From positions 558,001-622,000 of the forward strand of contig CAJZBQ010000013.1 of NCBI GenBank assembly GCA_914767885.1: a stretch of 64,000 nt of DNA, written 5' to 3'. Origin of the DNA: Blepharisma stoltei (Eukaryota > Ciliophora > Heterotrichea > Heterotrichida > Blepharismidae). The translations under genes were made by a program, and so were the position numbers. The notes beneath the pieces are model-generated. The model was not told the origin of the DNA and did no database searches. It was given only the letters and a program-made list of their open reading frames with translations. Below, one piece after another: positions 21,496-32,969 of this stretch. Each line of letters opens with the position of its first letter. Within the stretch, counting starts at the first letter, position 1.

Positions 21496-23638
21496 CTATC
21501 TTTTGGTTTCCCAAATAAATGTTTCCAAGCTCTTCTGTAGCTCCTTCGCAAGTGCTCCAACTTGATTTTCTCTGTTTGCATTTTTAGCTAAGCTTGGAGA
21601 GTCATATATAGAAGTGAACGCAATTAGGCAGTTTTCGCATTTTCTCATTCTTTCTTCTCGGCTCAGATCCACCCCTCCCATTACTGGCGCTACCAAAGTA
21701 GATGTGACGATATCTCTAAACTGTTTTAGCATTAAAGAAGCAACATTAATTCCAGTCCTTATATAAGATTCGTATTTTGAGTCAATAAGCCCTTTAGCCA
21801 GGTTTACTATTAATGCGCAGTGCTCTAAATTTAGCCCTTCAGCTTTACTATCAACGAGGCTGTATTTTAGCACGTCAGCAGTTACTGATATATCATTCAT
21901 CATATTTAATGCGCTTATTGTAGCGTTAACGTCTCCTCTTGCTCAATAGCTTACTACTAGTGAAGCGTTTTCAGTTCGCCTTTTGATGACAGAAAGGATA
22001 CTGCTATGGTTTTTATAGATTTCGTTTATGATTTCTTCAGTATTTTCTACTGGAAGAGCGTTTCTTGGCATAAAATCATTTACATCAAGCCCAACTGGCT
22101 CTTCAGAATTTGCTGCTACAAAGCTTGTCATCATGTCAGACTTGGACTTTTTCTTGGCTTTTGGGATATTTGGAACTACTTTTTGTTCTTCTATTCTAGC
22201 AATTTTTGTAATTATGGCTGCACGATGACTTAGTAGCGATAGGAAAAAAATATCCCAAAACTTTGGACGTTTAGAAAAATTAAAGCGGCCGGAAGGCCAC
22301 TTAGTCGCAGGTGGCAACTTTTCCAGGGTAGGGTGAAGACTTGGGCTGGCTGCTGGGCTTTCTCTCAACCCGCAGACAAGAGGACCGATGGTGTAGCTAA
22401 AATCGGACATTTCTGGAGGAGCATTGTGCTGCCTATAAATGGCAGAGGTGGTTTCAGAAGGAGAACGGACGCCTCCCTTATACCTTGAGCACTATCAGGG
22501 TTTAAGAGAGTCCTATGCTGAAATTTTTGGTCCAAGTAGGTTTCGGTGAGTCTCCTCTGCAGACTGACGTAAACATTTTTGGTAGTCCGAAAAGGAGCAA
22601 AGGCGTCAGGTGGCTTTAGTGCTTAGCGCAACGTGAGCACGATGCTGAAGCTCGACTGGAAAGGGGCCCAATAAAACCCCTCTGTAATCTCATAAACTAA
22701 TCTCTCTCTATTCTAGCAGCAGCTGTATTTGCATTTAAGTCTTGAGTCCAATATGCGAACGAAGTCCCATTAATTGACAAGCCCACAATCATCCCATCTT
22801 TTGAGTTGACTTTTAAGTCTTCCACTCCTCTTCATGTTGTTTCATAAACTCCTGACAAGTCTCCATGCTCAATATCCCATGACTTCAAAGAGTCATTTGT
22901 GGCTGAAAATAAAACAGTCCCATCATCATCAAAGCAAATTCTTTGAATAGGCAAAGAATCTGGCGCAGTTGAAGAAATGTGACCGAAGTTTTCCATATCC
23001 CAGTATTGGACTACTCTATCTTGATGGCCAGAAGCTATAGTTAAATGTTGAGGATTGAAGCTCATGCATGTGATTGGTGAATTGCTTATAGAGAACTCAA
23101 ATATTTTCCTCGATGTATTTAAATCCCACAATTTTATGTTCCCATCAACTCCTCCTGATGCTAAAAAGTTTCCATCCGGGCTGAATTCGACTACATTTAC
23201 TGGCCCTCTGTGACCTTTGAAGGTTTGCACGCAAGCTTTTTTCCTTAAGTCCCATATCTTTACATTGCAGTCTGTAGATCCAGTTGCGAGGTAATTTTGT
23301 TGGCCTGCTGGAAATGGAGCAATTGTTGTGCATGATGACATGTGGCCTTTTAAGCTGCTGATAGGCCGTTGGGATTTTAAATCTCATATGATTACTGTGC
23401 CGCCGAATGATCCAGAATAGACTTCTTCTTCGTTTGGCGAAAAAGCTACAGTTGTTATATCAGAAGAATGCCCTTGAAGATTTAAGAGGGACTCTTTTCT
23501 TGTAATTTTCCAGAGTCTGATGTTTTTAGCATCATCACCAGCAGCAACAACTTGAAAAGACCTTGGGCCGATGGTGGCACAAGTTGCAATGCTGCTGCCA
23601 GGTGCGCTTAAGGCGATATCAAACTCAAAATGTATCAT
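21496..23638 (-). CDS. KATNB1: katanin p80 WD40 subunit, interrupted by R3
   Basis: ATG 23638 to TAG 21496-21498. Excision of R3 (517 bp) gives 541 residues. Residues 1-300 form WD40 repeats (IRLWKITRKES, VYSGSFGGTVIIWD, TGSTDCNVKIWD, ASGGVDGNIKLWD, ASGHQDRVVQYWD, SATNDSLKSWDIEHG), followed by a linker (AAARIEEQKVVPNIPKAKKK across the R3 site) and the C-terminal con80 domain (IYKNHSSILSVIKRR...LALAKELQKSLETFI-type helices), which binds the katanin p60 ATPase. The pair severs microtubules, chiefly at basal bodies and axonemes in ciliates. The order WD40-linker-con80 identifies it; the two parts look like separate genes only because of R3. Confidence 0.92.
22202..22718 (-). mobile_element. R3: retroposon-like insertion in katanin linker, 12-bp TSD
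   Basis: Direct repeat TCTATTCTAGCA at 22190-22201 and 22707-22718; 517 bp of extra DNA. Its left end, read on the minus strand, is GCAGCCATAATTACAAAAAT, like the R tail. It is closely related along its length to R4 (shared GTCGCAGGTGG, GGCAGAGGTGG, GTCAGGTGGCTT / GTTAGGTGGCTT, AGTGCTTAG), forming a subfamily. Confidence 0.88.
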
Positions 23639-23730
23639 ATTTATAAATTTGAAGTTCTAAGAATTAACATTTTTATTAGAGATAATGCTTTAGTTAGGGA
23701 TTAATTTTTATTTCATATTTCACAAAAACA

Positions 23731-24640
23731 TTATTTATTCTCTTTTTTTTCTTGTTTGTCTCGCTCTCCATTAATTTTATGTACTTAAATGAGAAGCCCA
23801 CTGTAATTCCCGAAGGACTATCTTCACCCATTAACGCTCCACTCGATTGCTCGCCACCAATCGTGAACGACCTTTAAAGTCTCGCTTCTACAAACGAAGG
23901 CCTGCACTCGCTACCTGTAGTTGGATGAGTTGTGCCACCATGCCGTACGTCAACAGATTTCATCTTTTCCGAAAATTTGAAAATAAATTTTCTGGTCAGA
24001 CTCTCGACCAAAATGGAAATCCAAAGCCTGGGAAACAACGCCCAGTATAGCGCTGGAGAAGAGCCCGATGGACCAAACTGTACTCCTTGGTGCTGCTGGA
24101 CCACTCCTTTCCAACTATGAATCCCATTTCCCCTGAGGTAAAAACCTTTACTTGGAAAGAGCTGCGGTTAACCAAATTCAACATTGCGCTCCACAATCAA
24201 GTAAAACCTGCCCGGATATGAAACCCCGAGCGCCAATTTCCCTTTCACAAGGTTACCGCAGCTTTGTTAAACCTCGGCTGCAAATATTGAGAGAAAAAGA
24301 GCTGGCTTGCCGTCGCCATTTTAATGTATATCTTGTCTCGCTCTCCAAATGTTACTAAATCTGATGCACCTTCCTGCGAGTATATAAAGCCTCCTTGCTG
24401 GCTATCATATATATCGTGAAATTGGTCTCTTTGCGAAGCAGCCTCAACCTTTGTATTTTGGGATTTACCAAGACCGCTTGGATTCGGTCCTTTTGTAGTT
24501 ACAGCCATTCCCTCTTTTTGGCCTTGTAATTGGCTCCCCATTTCTTTAGTTTTATCCCCTGCGACCTCTTGAATGTTCTTCATGCCCTCTTTCTGATCAC
24601 CACTTTCGTATGGCTGATTTTTTTCATTTTTTTCTGCCAT
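23731..24640 (-). CDS. small hydrophilic protein, interrupted by R5
   Basis: ATG 24640 to TAA 23731-23733. Removing R5 (577 bp) gives 110 residues in frame, joining TFGERDK to QEKKENK at the C-terminus. The protein is Gln/Gly/Lys-rich with segments EGMKNIQEVAGDKTKEMG and GQKEGM, low in hydrophobics and probably disordered; the composition recalls LEA-like or stress-type hydrophilic proteins, without a firm match. No membrane segment. Function unknown. Confidence 0.65.
23771..24347 (+). mobile_element. R5: retroposon-like insertion, 15-bp TSD without TA
   Basis: Perfect direct repeat TTGTCTCGCTCTCCA at 23756-23770 and 24333-24347. Internal landmarks shared with other R copies: GACTCTCGACCAAAATGG, CCTTTCCAAC, CTGAGGTAAAAACC, AAACCTGCCCGGATAT, and the tail GTCGCCATTTTAATGTATAT at its end. 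577 bp. The repeat contains no TA, yet exact removal is needed to keep the host frame. Confidence 0.9.
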
Positions 24641-24784
24641 TTAATTATTATGGTTTCTTTATGCATCATTCAATTTCTGCGATTTCCGAATACTCGGGCT
24701 TATAATTTATTTCAAATAGGAATCTTTAAAATAATTAAATATTTTGCCATATTTAATTATGAAAAGTTAATCTTTTTTATCTTA

Positions 24785-25199
24785 CTCCCCCTCCGTGAGC
24801 GAACAAAATCATTGGAAAAATCCCTGTTTTTTGCCCAAATACCCACCCTCCGTGAGCGAACAAAACCATTGGAAAAATCCCTATTTTTAGCCCAAAAACC
24901 CACCCTCCAAGAGCGAACAAAAACTTTTTTAAAATATTTATTTTTTATGAAAAACAAATTTTGATATATAAGTCATAATTATTATATTGAAATCTCTTGC
25001 TAATTCTGTTAATTTAAACAGCTTGCATTTAAAACATATATTTTACAAATTAAATAAATATTTGCTTTCCAGTTCTTTGTGAATTGGGATTTTTTAAATT
25101 TTGAAGAAAAAAAAATTCTATAAATATATAAATTTTTGGAAAAAATTAACCCCCTTCTGTGAGCGATCAAAATTGTTTGTTCGCTCATGGAGAGGGGAG
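24785..25199. mobile_element. T5: TIR element (family A) with tripled subterminal repeat
   Basis: 415 bp between TTA repeats (24782-24784, 25200-25202), in reverse orientation to T3. The left end has three tandem copies of a 57-58 bp unit (starting about 24790, 24848 and 24905), each holding the password GAGCGAACAAAA; the first two continue with CATTGGAAAAATCCCT and a CCCACC end, whereas other copies of this element have two units. The right end is the palindrome. It lies between two genes, 9 bp beyond the stop of the 82-residue protein. Confidence 0.9.
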
Positions 25200-25208
25200 T
25201 TAGTCATA

Positions 25209-25457
25209 TTATTTTGTGTCAGAACTTTTAGGCATATGCTTTTCCATCTCACTTTTGACCTCTTGCTTTATCTCATCGACTTTTGCTGCAGTCCGAGGCA
25301 TCACTTTTGTTACTTCGTTGCTCACGCCTCTTTTAAGCTTTTCACCTGCATGCTTTGAATTTCAGTAGCTATTCGGACTATATATTTGATAGCCAATAAT
25401 TGCCGCTGATATTCCTCCTAGAACCCAGCTCATCCTTATCCCTCCCATTCCGCTCAT
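25209..25457 (-). CDS. 82-residue protein with one N-terminal membrane helix
   Basis: ATG 25457 to TAA 25209-25211. An in-frame TGA (Trp, in NSYWNSKHAG) kept it from showing as one standard-code frame. Residues about 9-27 (MSWVLGGISAAIIGYQIYS) form a membrane helix; the rest is a charged amphipathic helix rich in Lys and Glu (KVDEIKQEVKSEMEKHMP). The size and layout resemble small mitochondrial or ER membrane-anchored proteins, but no family is recognised. Its start lies 45 bp from the stop of the large EF-hand gene on the same strand. Confidence 0.65.
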
Positions 25458-25501
25458 CTTTATTAATGGACATTATTATTTGAAATTATATTAGGTTATA
25501 T

Positions 25502-28500
25502 CTAAGTAGGTCTTGGGTGAGTTTGTTTGTCTCTAACTCTATCTTTATAAATATCAAGAAGAAATCTATAGTCGACCATTCCATCTTTCATAGCAACCCC
25601 GATGATCTTCCTCCATTGCTCATCACTCAAAGAAATTTCTCTTAAAAATCCTGACAGCACGTCTTTAGCTTGCTGAAACTCTATTCTCCCGCCTTTGGCT
25701 AATGAGTCAAAAGCTGTCTGCAATAGTTTTCTGTTTTTGGAGATCAGTTTGCAAATATCTTCATATTGTCTCGAATTTAAGCCATCATGGACAAAAGGTT
25801 TGGCTTTTTGAGCGACAAAAATTAAAAATCCCAAAATTTCGACCAGCGAAAATAAAAAAACGGGCAGAAAGGCACTGGGTCGCAGGTGGTAGAATTCCGG
25901 GGTGGGGTGTGGCCTGGGCTGACTGGGTCTCCCCTGGACCCACAGACAGGAAGACCGACGGCGCAACACCAATAGAGGACTTCTGGAGAAGCATTATGTT
26001 GCCTTCAAATGGCAGAGGTAGTTCCAGAAGGAGGCATCGGACGGTTACCTCATACGCGAGCACTACCAGGGGTTAAGAGAGCCTTTTCTGAAGTTTTATG
26101 GCCCAAGCAGACTCAGATGAATCTCCTCGAATGATGTCGACAGAAAAGGGCGTTAGGTGGCTTCAGTGCTTAGTGCTACATGAAGCGTGAAGCTGAAGCT
26201 CAACTGGCTAGAGGCTGAAATAACCCCCTTTTTAACCCCTCTAACTAAACTCTCTCTCATATTGTCTCGAGTCTTCCCATGTGTTTCTTTCTACATCTTT
26301 AAACGTATTCAGCCACTCTCTCATATCAAGGACACTATCTTTTCTGATATCAATAATATCAAACAAATCTTTGAGAATAGTAAAAGGTGGTGCTGACTCA
26401 TTTGCTAGCTGGCAGAGTCTATTTACTAATGCTGTAAAATGAGCAAAAGTAAGTTTTCTGTTTCTTTCAGTGTCAAACTGATGAAAAGCGTCTTTTGGAG
26501 ACAACATATATGAGTACATGTTTTGTCTTAATGTGTTTAATCGCTGCTGAGCAGTTCCTTTAATGATATGTTCAGTTTCTGGGGTCTTAAATCGTTTTTT
26601 AAACTCATCCCAGTCAATCAGTCCGTCGTTATTTGTATCAATTCTTGCCTGGATCATATCAATATCTCTCGCTGTTAAGCCTATATTAAGCTTTCTCATT
26701 GCATTTCTGAACTCTGTGATTGAAATTTTCCCTGATTGGTCAGTGTCCATTTGTTTGAAAATATCTTCCAGGCTGTATGGGCTTGCCCTTATAAGTCCTT
26801 GTAGTACTCTTAAGGGATCTTCATCAGTCTTAATAGATGATTGGGTCAAAGTAGATGTGGAAGGTCTGGAAGAAACTTTGCTTGAACGGGTGCCTGAAAA
26901 AGTACTCATGAATTTGCCATGGTCGAAATGGGTCTTAAAATCTTGGAATCCTATGAGTGAGCTGCTATTAGAGATAGTGTTTCAGACCCTCGTCAACTCA
27001 CTTTGATCGAATCGTTTAGGAATTAAAGAAACAATGGCTTGCTCAAATTCAGACTTTGTCAGCTTGTTTTGAGGGTAGCCTTTATGATAGCTCAAAAAGA
27101 AATCAAATGCTGCATTTATGTCAGAAAAATTGCTTCGAATTGCATCTTTAATCTCTTGCATACATTGACTGGAGTAGTTAAACCCTCCAAGTCCTAAATC
27201 CCAATCTTGGTCAGAAATGTATCCTTTCTTATGAGGATCTAAGTATGCAAAGAGCTGCTGAATGAGCTGTTGAGTCAAATTGAAGCCAGATAAAGCTTGG
27301 CTATCAGATAGCCACTTGGAAAATTGATCCAAAGTAATTTTCCCAGTATCTCCTGATACACTATCAAAAGCTGCCCTATAGCTGGCAAAGTGTCGGGAAA
27401 TATAAATCCCCAGTTGTTGCTTTGCACTTTCTCTCCAATCAGCGTTTCTTTTTTCTTCAAAAAGTGTTTTAAAATCTGACAGCTGGATTAAATTTCTTTT
27501 ATAAGTGTCCAGAAGCTTGTACAGCCTGTCAATTTTATTTGAGTTACACTCTTCTTCTTTGACTTTCAATACATTGAGGACTCCATATCTCAGATCATCT
27601 TTACTGATAATGCCATCAAAGTCTTTATCAAAAGCCCTGAAGGCTTCTTCAATTGTTACGTTTTCACTTGAAATCCACTGACGAAGCTTGCTGAGGGTTT
27701 CTGATTCCCAGTTTCAGCTGTCTTGAGTCTTGGGGGGCTCTATATTGGCATCTCTTACTACTGCTGCAAAAGCGTCAAAGTCAATCAGCCCTATTTTCTG
27801 CTTATCCATAATAGCAAAAAGTCCGTCCTTTATAGGCTGAGATAAAGTTAACAATAAGTCAAGCCCATCTGAGAAATCTTTGGAAGATAAAACACCGTTT
27901 CTTTCTCTGTCAAACAGCTTAAATGCGTCTCCATAACTAAGCTTTTTTCTTATCAAAGTATTTCGAATTTCACTTATAACTGACTTCGCTCTATCAGATG
28001 GAAGCGGTTGACTAGGAAAAGGAGCAGAAGCATTGATTTCTGCATATGATGAGCTTGAAAGGACTGAATAGATATCTTGAATATCAATAAACCCATCTTG
28101 ATTTACATCAAATTTCAGTGCCACATCAATTATTACATACCGTGACAATCTTTGTTGCACTTTAGTTAGCAAAAAATCAGCGAATTTTTGCACTGGGACT
28201 CTTCCGCCCATTCTTTTTAACAGCAGCTCTGGTGTCAAATTATTTTGCTTCAAAAATATTTGTAGCCTCAATATTGTTGCCTTTAGAGGATCTTGAGGTG
28301 GCAGTCCAGGCCCTTCAAGCTTGTCTAAAAACTCATTAAACTCGATAAGATTTGTGCCTTTATTCAAAATATTGCCAAGTCTTTCTATATCTACAGCCTC
28401 AATTCCTAAGTTTGCTTTATAGATGCAGTCTTGGAATTTATTTATATCTAGCTTCCCTGTATGCTTCGTGTCAGCTTCCTCAAATAGCTTTCTCAAAGCT

Positions 28501-31500
28501 TGAGTATCCCCTTGCATTTTCTGTTCAATTTTTCTTAAAATGGCATCTTTTCAGTCTCCATCGTACTCTATAGGAGTTTGGGATACTTGGACCAAAAAAT
28601 CTTGGACATCTATAAAATCACGTTTTCCAGCTGCGTTCCTCGCAACATCGACAGCATTTCCCACAGTTAAAGATGGGTCTATTCGTTGTAAAGCTTGAGC
28701 CATTTCTTGAATACTCAACCTTTGTCTACCTTGAGCATTGATTTTTATTAATATGTCTTCAGGTTTAATTTTATGCGAAATTATTGTATTACGGAGCGCC
28801 TGAAGTGGGCCAGCTTCTTCATAAATTTTATTTCTTCATTCATTTATATCAATGACGCTATCATTATTGCTATCAAAATTCTTGAACAGAATGTCTTAAT
28901 TAGCAAGTAGGCTTGGCTGTGTTGGTTATGCAATCACCAAGAGTCCTTAAGTAGATTCATCCACTTTACGTATTCCTGCCAAACATGTGGTTGGTTGAAA
29001 TGATTCAGCCAGCCAGCGAGAAAAGCATTGACACTATCTTGCTCCTTCTATGACTTCTAACGCCATGGAGCTTCCTAAGTCTTGTGTGTTGAGAGCGCCT
29101 CTTCCTCGCCTTGTCAGCTCAAGTGTATAGTAGAGGAGGACTATGAAGCTTCTGCAAGGGTGACAGCTGAGTAGCTTTAATAGAGAGCAAAAAACTGGAG
29201 TATAAGAGATGCTGGGTTTTGCCCTCAACAGTTACAAGAAAATGCTTTTATTCCTGGGCTCAGACCATAAACCCTGGTATCGCACTTAGTTCCACCTTGG
29301 TGCCAAAGGAAGTAGCCAGATTAACTCTTTTCAATTACAAGAATTAAGACAAAACCTACCCAGATATACATAAATTAATATCGCACCTGAATCCATTGGT
29401 TTCTCATTAAGCGCCTTGTCCACAAGATTAAGAAAGCTGCATCAAGAAGTCGGGTGCGGTTAGGCGCCATTTTTATAATTATCTTGAGCAGAATATCAGC
29501 ATCTGAAGATACGAAGTTAAATTCTTCCATCGCCCTTCTCCACTGGTCTTTATTAATACTTTTACTTGCCTCAGAAACCATTTTCAAGTGCTGAAAGCCT
29601 TGCTCTGCAGTCATTTTTGAACTTCTCAGCCAATTTTTGATTTTTCTTAAGCATCTCTCAGTGGTCTGCTTCGGCGCCTCAAACACTTGAAAACCTCTAC
29701 AAAATTCTCCTTCAGAAATTTCATCCCGATCTTTATTGATTTTCCTGAACGCTTGATCTGCTTCAAAAGCTTTTATTCTTCCCCCACTTTGCTCACATAT
29801 ATAATTAACGAAATTTTGTTTGGTTAGCACGTTTCCCTTACTGCCCCTCCTCCTTAAATTGGAACAAAATATCTGCAAAATTTGCATTTTTTGAGTAATT
29901 TGACTCCTTTTACATTGTCACAAAATTTGTTTTTCAAAGGAAAGTTTTATCAACGAAAGTACTAATTTTTATAAAATTAGTATAGAACTAATTTATAATA
30001 TAGAACGCTATTTAAACAGTTCTACACTGAAAAGATTTATTTTTTTATGTAATTAAAATTCAAATTATTGTTCTATATTTTTTTTTAAAAATTTTATAGA
30101 TATATTAAAATTTTGGTTTTAAAAAAAATTAGCACATTTAAATTTGGACAGAAAATTTTTTTTATATTTAAAGTAGGGGAGTTAGTAGCCCTTTTGAAAA
30201 AGTCAGGCAACGAAAACTCCTTTAAATATCCTCTAACTTTATCAGAAATTTCATCTCTTGGACCTGGAACTGACCGTGGCATTTTAGTTTCACTCATAAT
30301 GTCGCTAAAAACTGACACATTTGAAGATGAAGGCGCAATTATATTCCTTGCACATTTTATAAGATCAAGTGGAGATGCTGAAATTAAATTCCCCTCCCTT
30401 AGTACTGCTTTAAGCTGATGGATATTAATAGTGATTCCTGCTTTTTTCATAATTGATAGTAACTCTGACGGGCTTTGAGAAACTCTTGGCCTCATCCCTC
30501 CCGATTGAGATAATGAAGTTATTACTAGTTTTTTGTCCCAAATAAGCTGGGCAATCGGAATTACTGCAAATCTATCGTAATTTGCAGTCAAATCTGAGGC
30601 AACTGAGACTTTTGATTGATGCACTTTAGGGGCATTCATTCGCTGCAGTTCATCAATAAACACTTTGTATCTTATTTTATGGGCAGATTTGCAGTTTGTG
30701 GCAGCGACTAAATGGTTGAGGTTTTCTTCAGTAACTAGAGGACTTCCTAGCATTTTGGCAGATTCAAAAAACTCTTCAGTTGAAAGAAGCCCCTTGCCTG
30801 AATGATCTTTGGCTTGACAGATTAAGGTAAACTTAGCTTGATTTTCAATCTTAAACTTAAACTTATTATAGGCTTAGCTGCTGCCTATTGCTAACGCATT
30901 CACATGAATTCCCGCAGAGGATTCACCTTCTTTGATGATTAAGCAGGCAGGTTTTGGCTCGAAAACTATATTTCCTCCTTTCAACACCTGATCCTATGGC
31001 ACTGTGTGAAATAGGTTCTGTGTCTCTTGCGCTGTCGATTCCATGCTGAATGGGAAGACTATTGACATCTGCGATATGCTGCTTGAGTTAAATGAAGTTT
31101 GACGGCACAAAATCCAAAAAATGAAATTTTTGGGCGACCTTTGACAAATTGGAAAAGTTGAAAGCCTGGGGCATAACTCCCAGTTTTACGCTAGAGAGTT
31201 GCCCGAATGGTCTAGGCGCTGCCTGCAGTTGCTGCTGAGCTTTCCCTTTCCAACTGACCCCGCCTTTACCTTGAGGTAAAATCCAATTCTGAAATTTGAC
31301 TAGGGCTAGGCCCTATGCATTACCATAATTGCTTAACTGTCAATTCTTGGTTGGAAAAATCATGCCACATATAAATAAAATGTGATCGAGGCTGCTTTGC
31401 CGAAGGCAATGCCCGAGCCATTAAGCCATTTTATTTATAGCTTGATTTTCAATCAAAAAACTCATGAGGCTAACAGGCTCAGGTCTAAAACTTGTTAATG

Positions 31501-32846
31501 ATTTGGCTTGTCTTGCTAATGGTTTCTCTGTAAAATTATGAGCTGAGCTAGGTCTAATTGGGCTTTCTGGACTTCTAAATGGCTGCTCATCTGTAAGCCT
31601 TGATTCAACTTTATTTGGATGTGCTGATGAAGGTCTTGGCCTTACTGTTTGTTTTGGATGCTGTGGCCTTTCCAACTCAATTTTCCTGCTTTCAGGCTCT
31701 TTAGTCATTGGGCCAAAAGCTTCCTTTTTTTCATCAAATCTTGACTTTTCCATATCTATACTTGAGAGCTCCAAAGAAAGGTTTTTTTCTTGAGATTCTT
31801 GATTTGGCTTCATTTCAAAACTCTCCATCGTTTTCTCAGGATTTCTTGGATTTGAAGGTCTTACCAAGTCGTTTTTTGGCATTGCGAAATCAGCAGTCGG
31901 CTTGTTGTCTTCAAATTTGAATCCTTCGAAATTCTTCCATCCAGGCGATGCTGATTGAGCTCTGTTTCTAAATTCACTTGTTTTCTCTGTGCCTACGCGG
32001 GCAGTGCTAGGTCTTAATTCAATTCCTAGTGTGTTTCTTAACCACTTTTCTCCATCCTCAGTAATTATCCCTTGTGGCGGGACTTCTTGGAATTTTCTTT
32101 GAAACACAACTGCTATAACTTTATTTTTGGCAACTAAGCTGCCTAATCCAGGGATTTCCACCCTAATATCTTCATTCTGCTTACTTCCCTCCCCCTCGTG
32201 AATTAACAAAAAAAATTTATTTAAAATCATAGGAATAACTTTTTTTAAAAATTATATAGAACTTTTTTTCTTTCGAAATTAAAAAAAATCTCAATTCGCA
32301 AAAATTGAAAGCCATTTAAAATGTAAGCTGTTTAAAACTGAACTGATTTAGCTAGAGATTCATTATACTAACAAAATATTTTTATACTAAAAAATTTTTT
32401 TGCTCGATCAGGGCTTTTACTCACAAAATAGGAATTTTTAGAATGGTTTGTCCACTCGCGGGAAAGTTAAGAGAATCGCTGATTTTTCTAATTTCTTGAT
32501 CCAACCGTTTTTTGATTTCATCTTTATTGATCCCAGAACCAGCTGAAAGCTCCGCATAATTTATCTTTACTGTAGGTACGCTACCTCCAAACCCTTTATT
32601 TGAATAAGGCCTAACTCCTGTTGAGTGAGCTATTCCTGAACGAACTCCAGGCGCTAATTCAGATGCAACTATAAAAACTGGCTCTCTTTGATCGCGATTT
32701 GATAGTGCCTGAGTTGTCACACCGTCTAAAGAAACCTGCGAGGTGAACGTAAAAGTCCCGAATTTTGGGATGACCACACCTTTTTTCCTTGTGAGGCTTT
32801 GGATAAGATATCTTCCTAAGGCTGCCCAAACTTGAGAGTCTTCCAT
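25502..32846 (-). CDS. giant HU (CCDC81-like)/EF-hand protein with five insertions
   Basis: ATG 32846 to TAG 25502-25504. Removing T7, R7, T6, R6 and R4 (2332 bp) leaves exactly 5013 bases, 1670 residues. N-terminus: two HU-like domains of the CCDC81 type (WAALGRYLIQSL...GVVIPKFGTFTF; then VEIPGLGSLVAKN...VVFQRKF), flanking T7. A disordered section with repeated RPSSAHP motifs follows, then about a dozen EF-hand-like units; several keep the calcium loop (DTDQSGKISITE, DTNNDGLIDWDE, DVNQDGFIDIQD, DSNNDSVIDINE), others are degenerate. HU-CCDC81 proteins occur at centrosomes/basal bodies, so a calcium-responsive cytoskeletal role is inferred. TGA is Trp at several junctions. What seem to be five or six genes are one. 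Confidence 0.88.
25775..26270 (-). mobile_element. R4: retroposon-like insertion, 14-bp TSD
   Basis: Direct repeat TCATATTGTCTCGA at 25761-25774 and 26257-26270; 496 bp. Homologous to R3 over most of its length, both ending on the + strand with CTAATCTCTC or CTAAACTCTCTC. Removal joins EDSRQYE to DICKLISK in the EF-hand protein. Confidence 0.88.
28896..29497 (+). mobile_element. R6: retroposon-like insertion, imperfect 15-bp TSD
   Basis: Direct repeats CTTGAACAGAATGTC (28881-28895) and CTTGAGCAGAATATC (29483-29497) differ at two sites, suggesting age. Inside are R landmarks AAACCTACCCAGATATACAT and the end GGCGCCATTTTTATAATT. Removal joins SSDADILLK to NFDSNNDSVID, restoring an EF-hand. A stretch inside it translates plausibly but is element sequence. 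Confidence 0.82.
29841..30181. mobile_element. T6: TIR element (family B)
   Basis: 341 bp between TTA repeats (29838-29840, 30182-30184). Left end CTGCCCCTCCTCCTTAAATTGGAAC, right end (inverted) CTCCCCTACTTTAAAT, worn versions of the family B password TTTAAATTGGAAC. Excision joins FKRAT to KGNVLTKQNF in the EF-hand protein, in frame. Confidence 0.88.
30851..31454 (+). mobile_element. R7: retroposon-like insertion, 17-bp TSD
   Basis: Perfect direct repeat TAGCTTGATTTTCAATC at 30834-30850 and 31438-31454; 604 bp. Landmarks: AAAGCCTGGGG, CCTTTCCAACTGA, CTTGAGGTAAAAT and the end AAGCCATTTTATTTA. Removal joins SFLIENQA to KFTLICQAKD, linking the N-terminal half to the EF-hand half of the host protein. 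Confidence 0.92.
32184..32466. mobile_element. T7: worn TIR element (family A)
   Basis: 283 bp between TTA repeats (32181-32183, 32467-32469). Left end CTTCCCTCCCCCTCGTGAAT, right end GTCCACTCGCGGGAAAG. The core (CTGATTTAGCTAGAGATTC) matches T3 with many changes. Excision joins KISDSL to KQNEDIRVEI between the two HU domains, in frame. Confidence 0.9.
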
Positions 32847-32969
32847 TTTTAAAGAATAGAGAATAGAACTATTGCTTTCTCAAACTGAAATAATTAGAAA
32901 CTGCTTTTTGAGCTTTATCTTAGAATTACATTTCTATTTATAATCTTTTTCAGTATTTCCACAAATAAA

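Noticed and set aside
24757-24957. Open frames through T elements with repeated FVRSRRG / FTHGGG peptides (also 15882, 35914, 63726)
   Set aside because: These are translations of the password repeats in T2-T5, T9, T10 and T17, shared only because the DNA repeats are shared.
24785-24960. CRISPR array from the regular 57-bp repeats in T5
   Set aside because: Only three units, the whole unit is repeated rather than having unique spacers, and the host is a eukaryote.
29375-29470. Plausible protein reading just upstream of the R6 right end
   Set aside because: The stretch shares blocks with R5 and R10 and lies between target-site duplications, so it is element sequence rather than exon.
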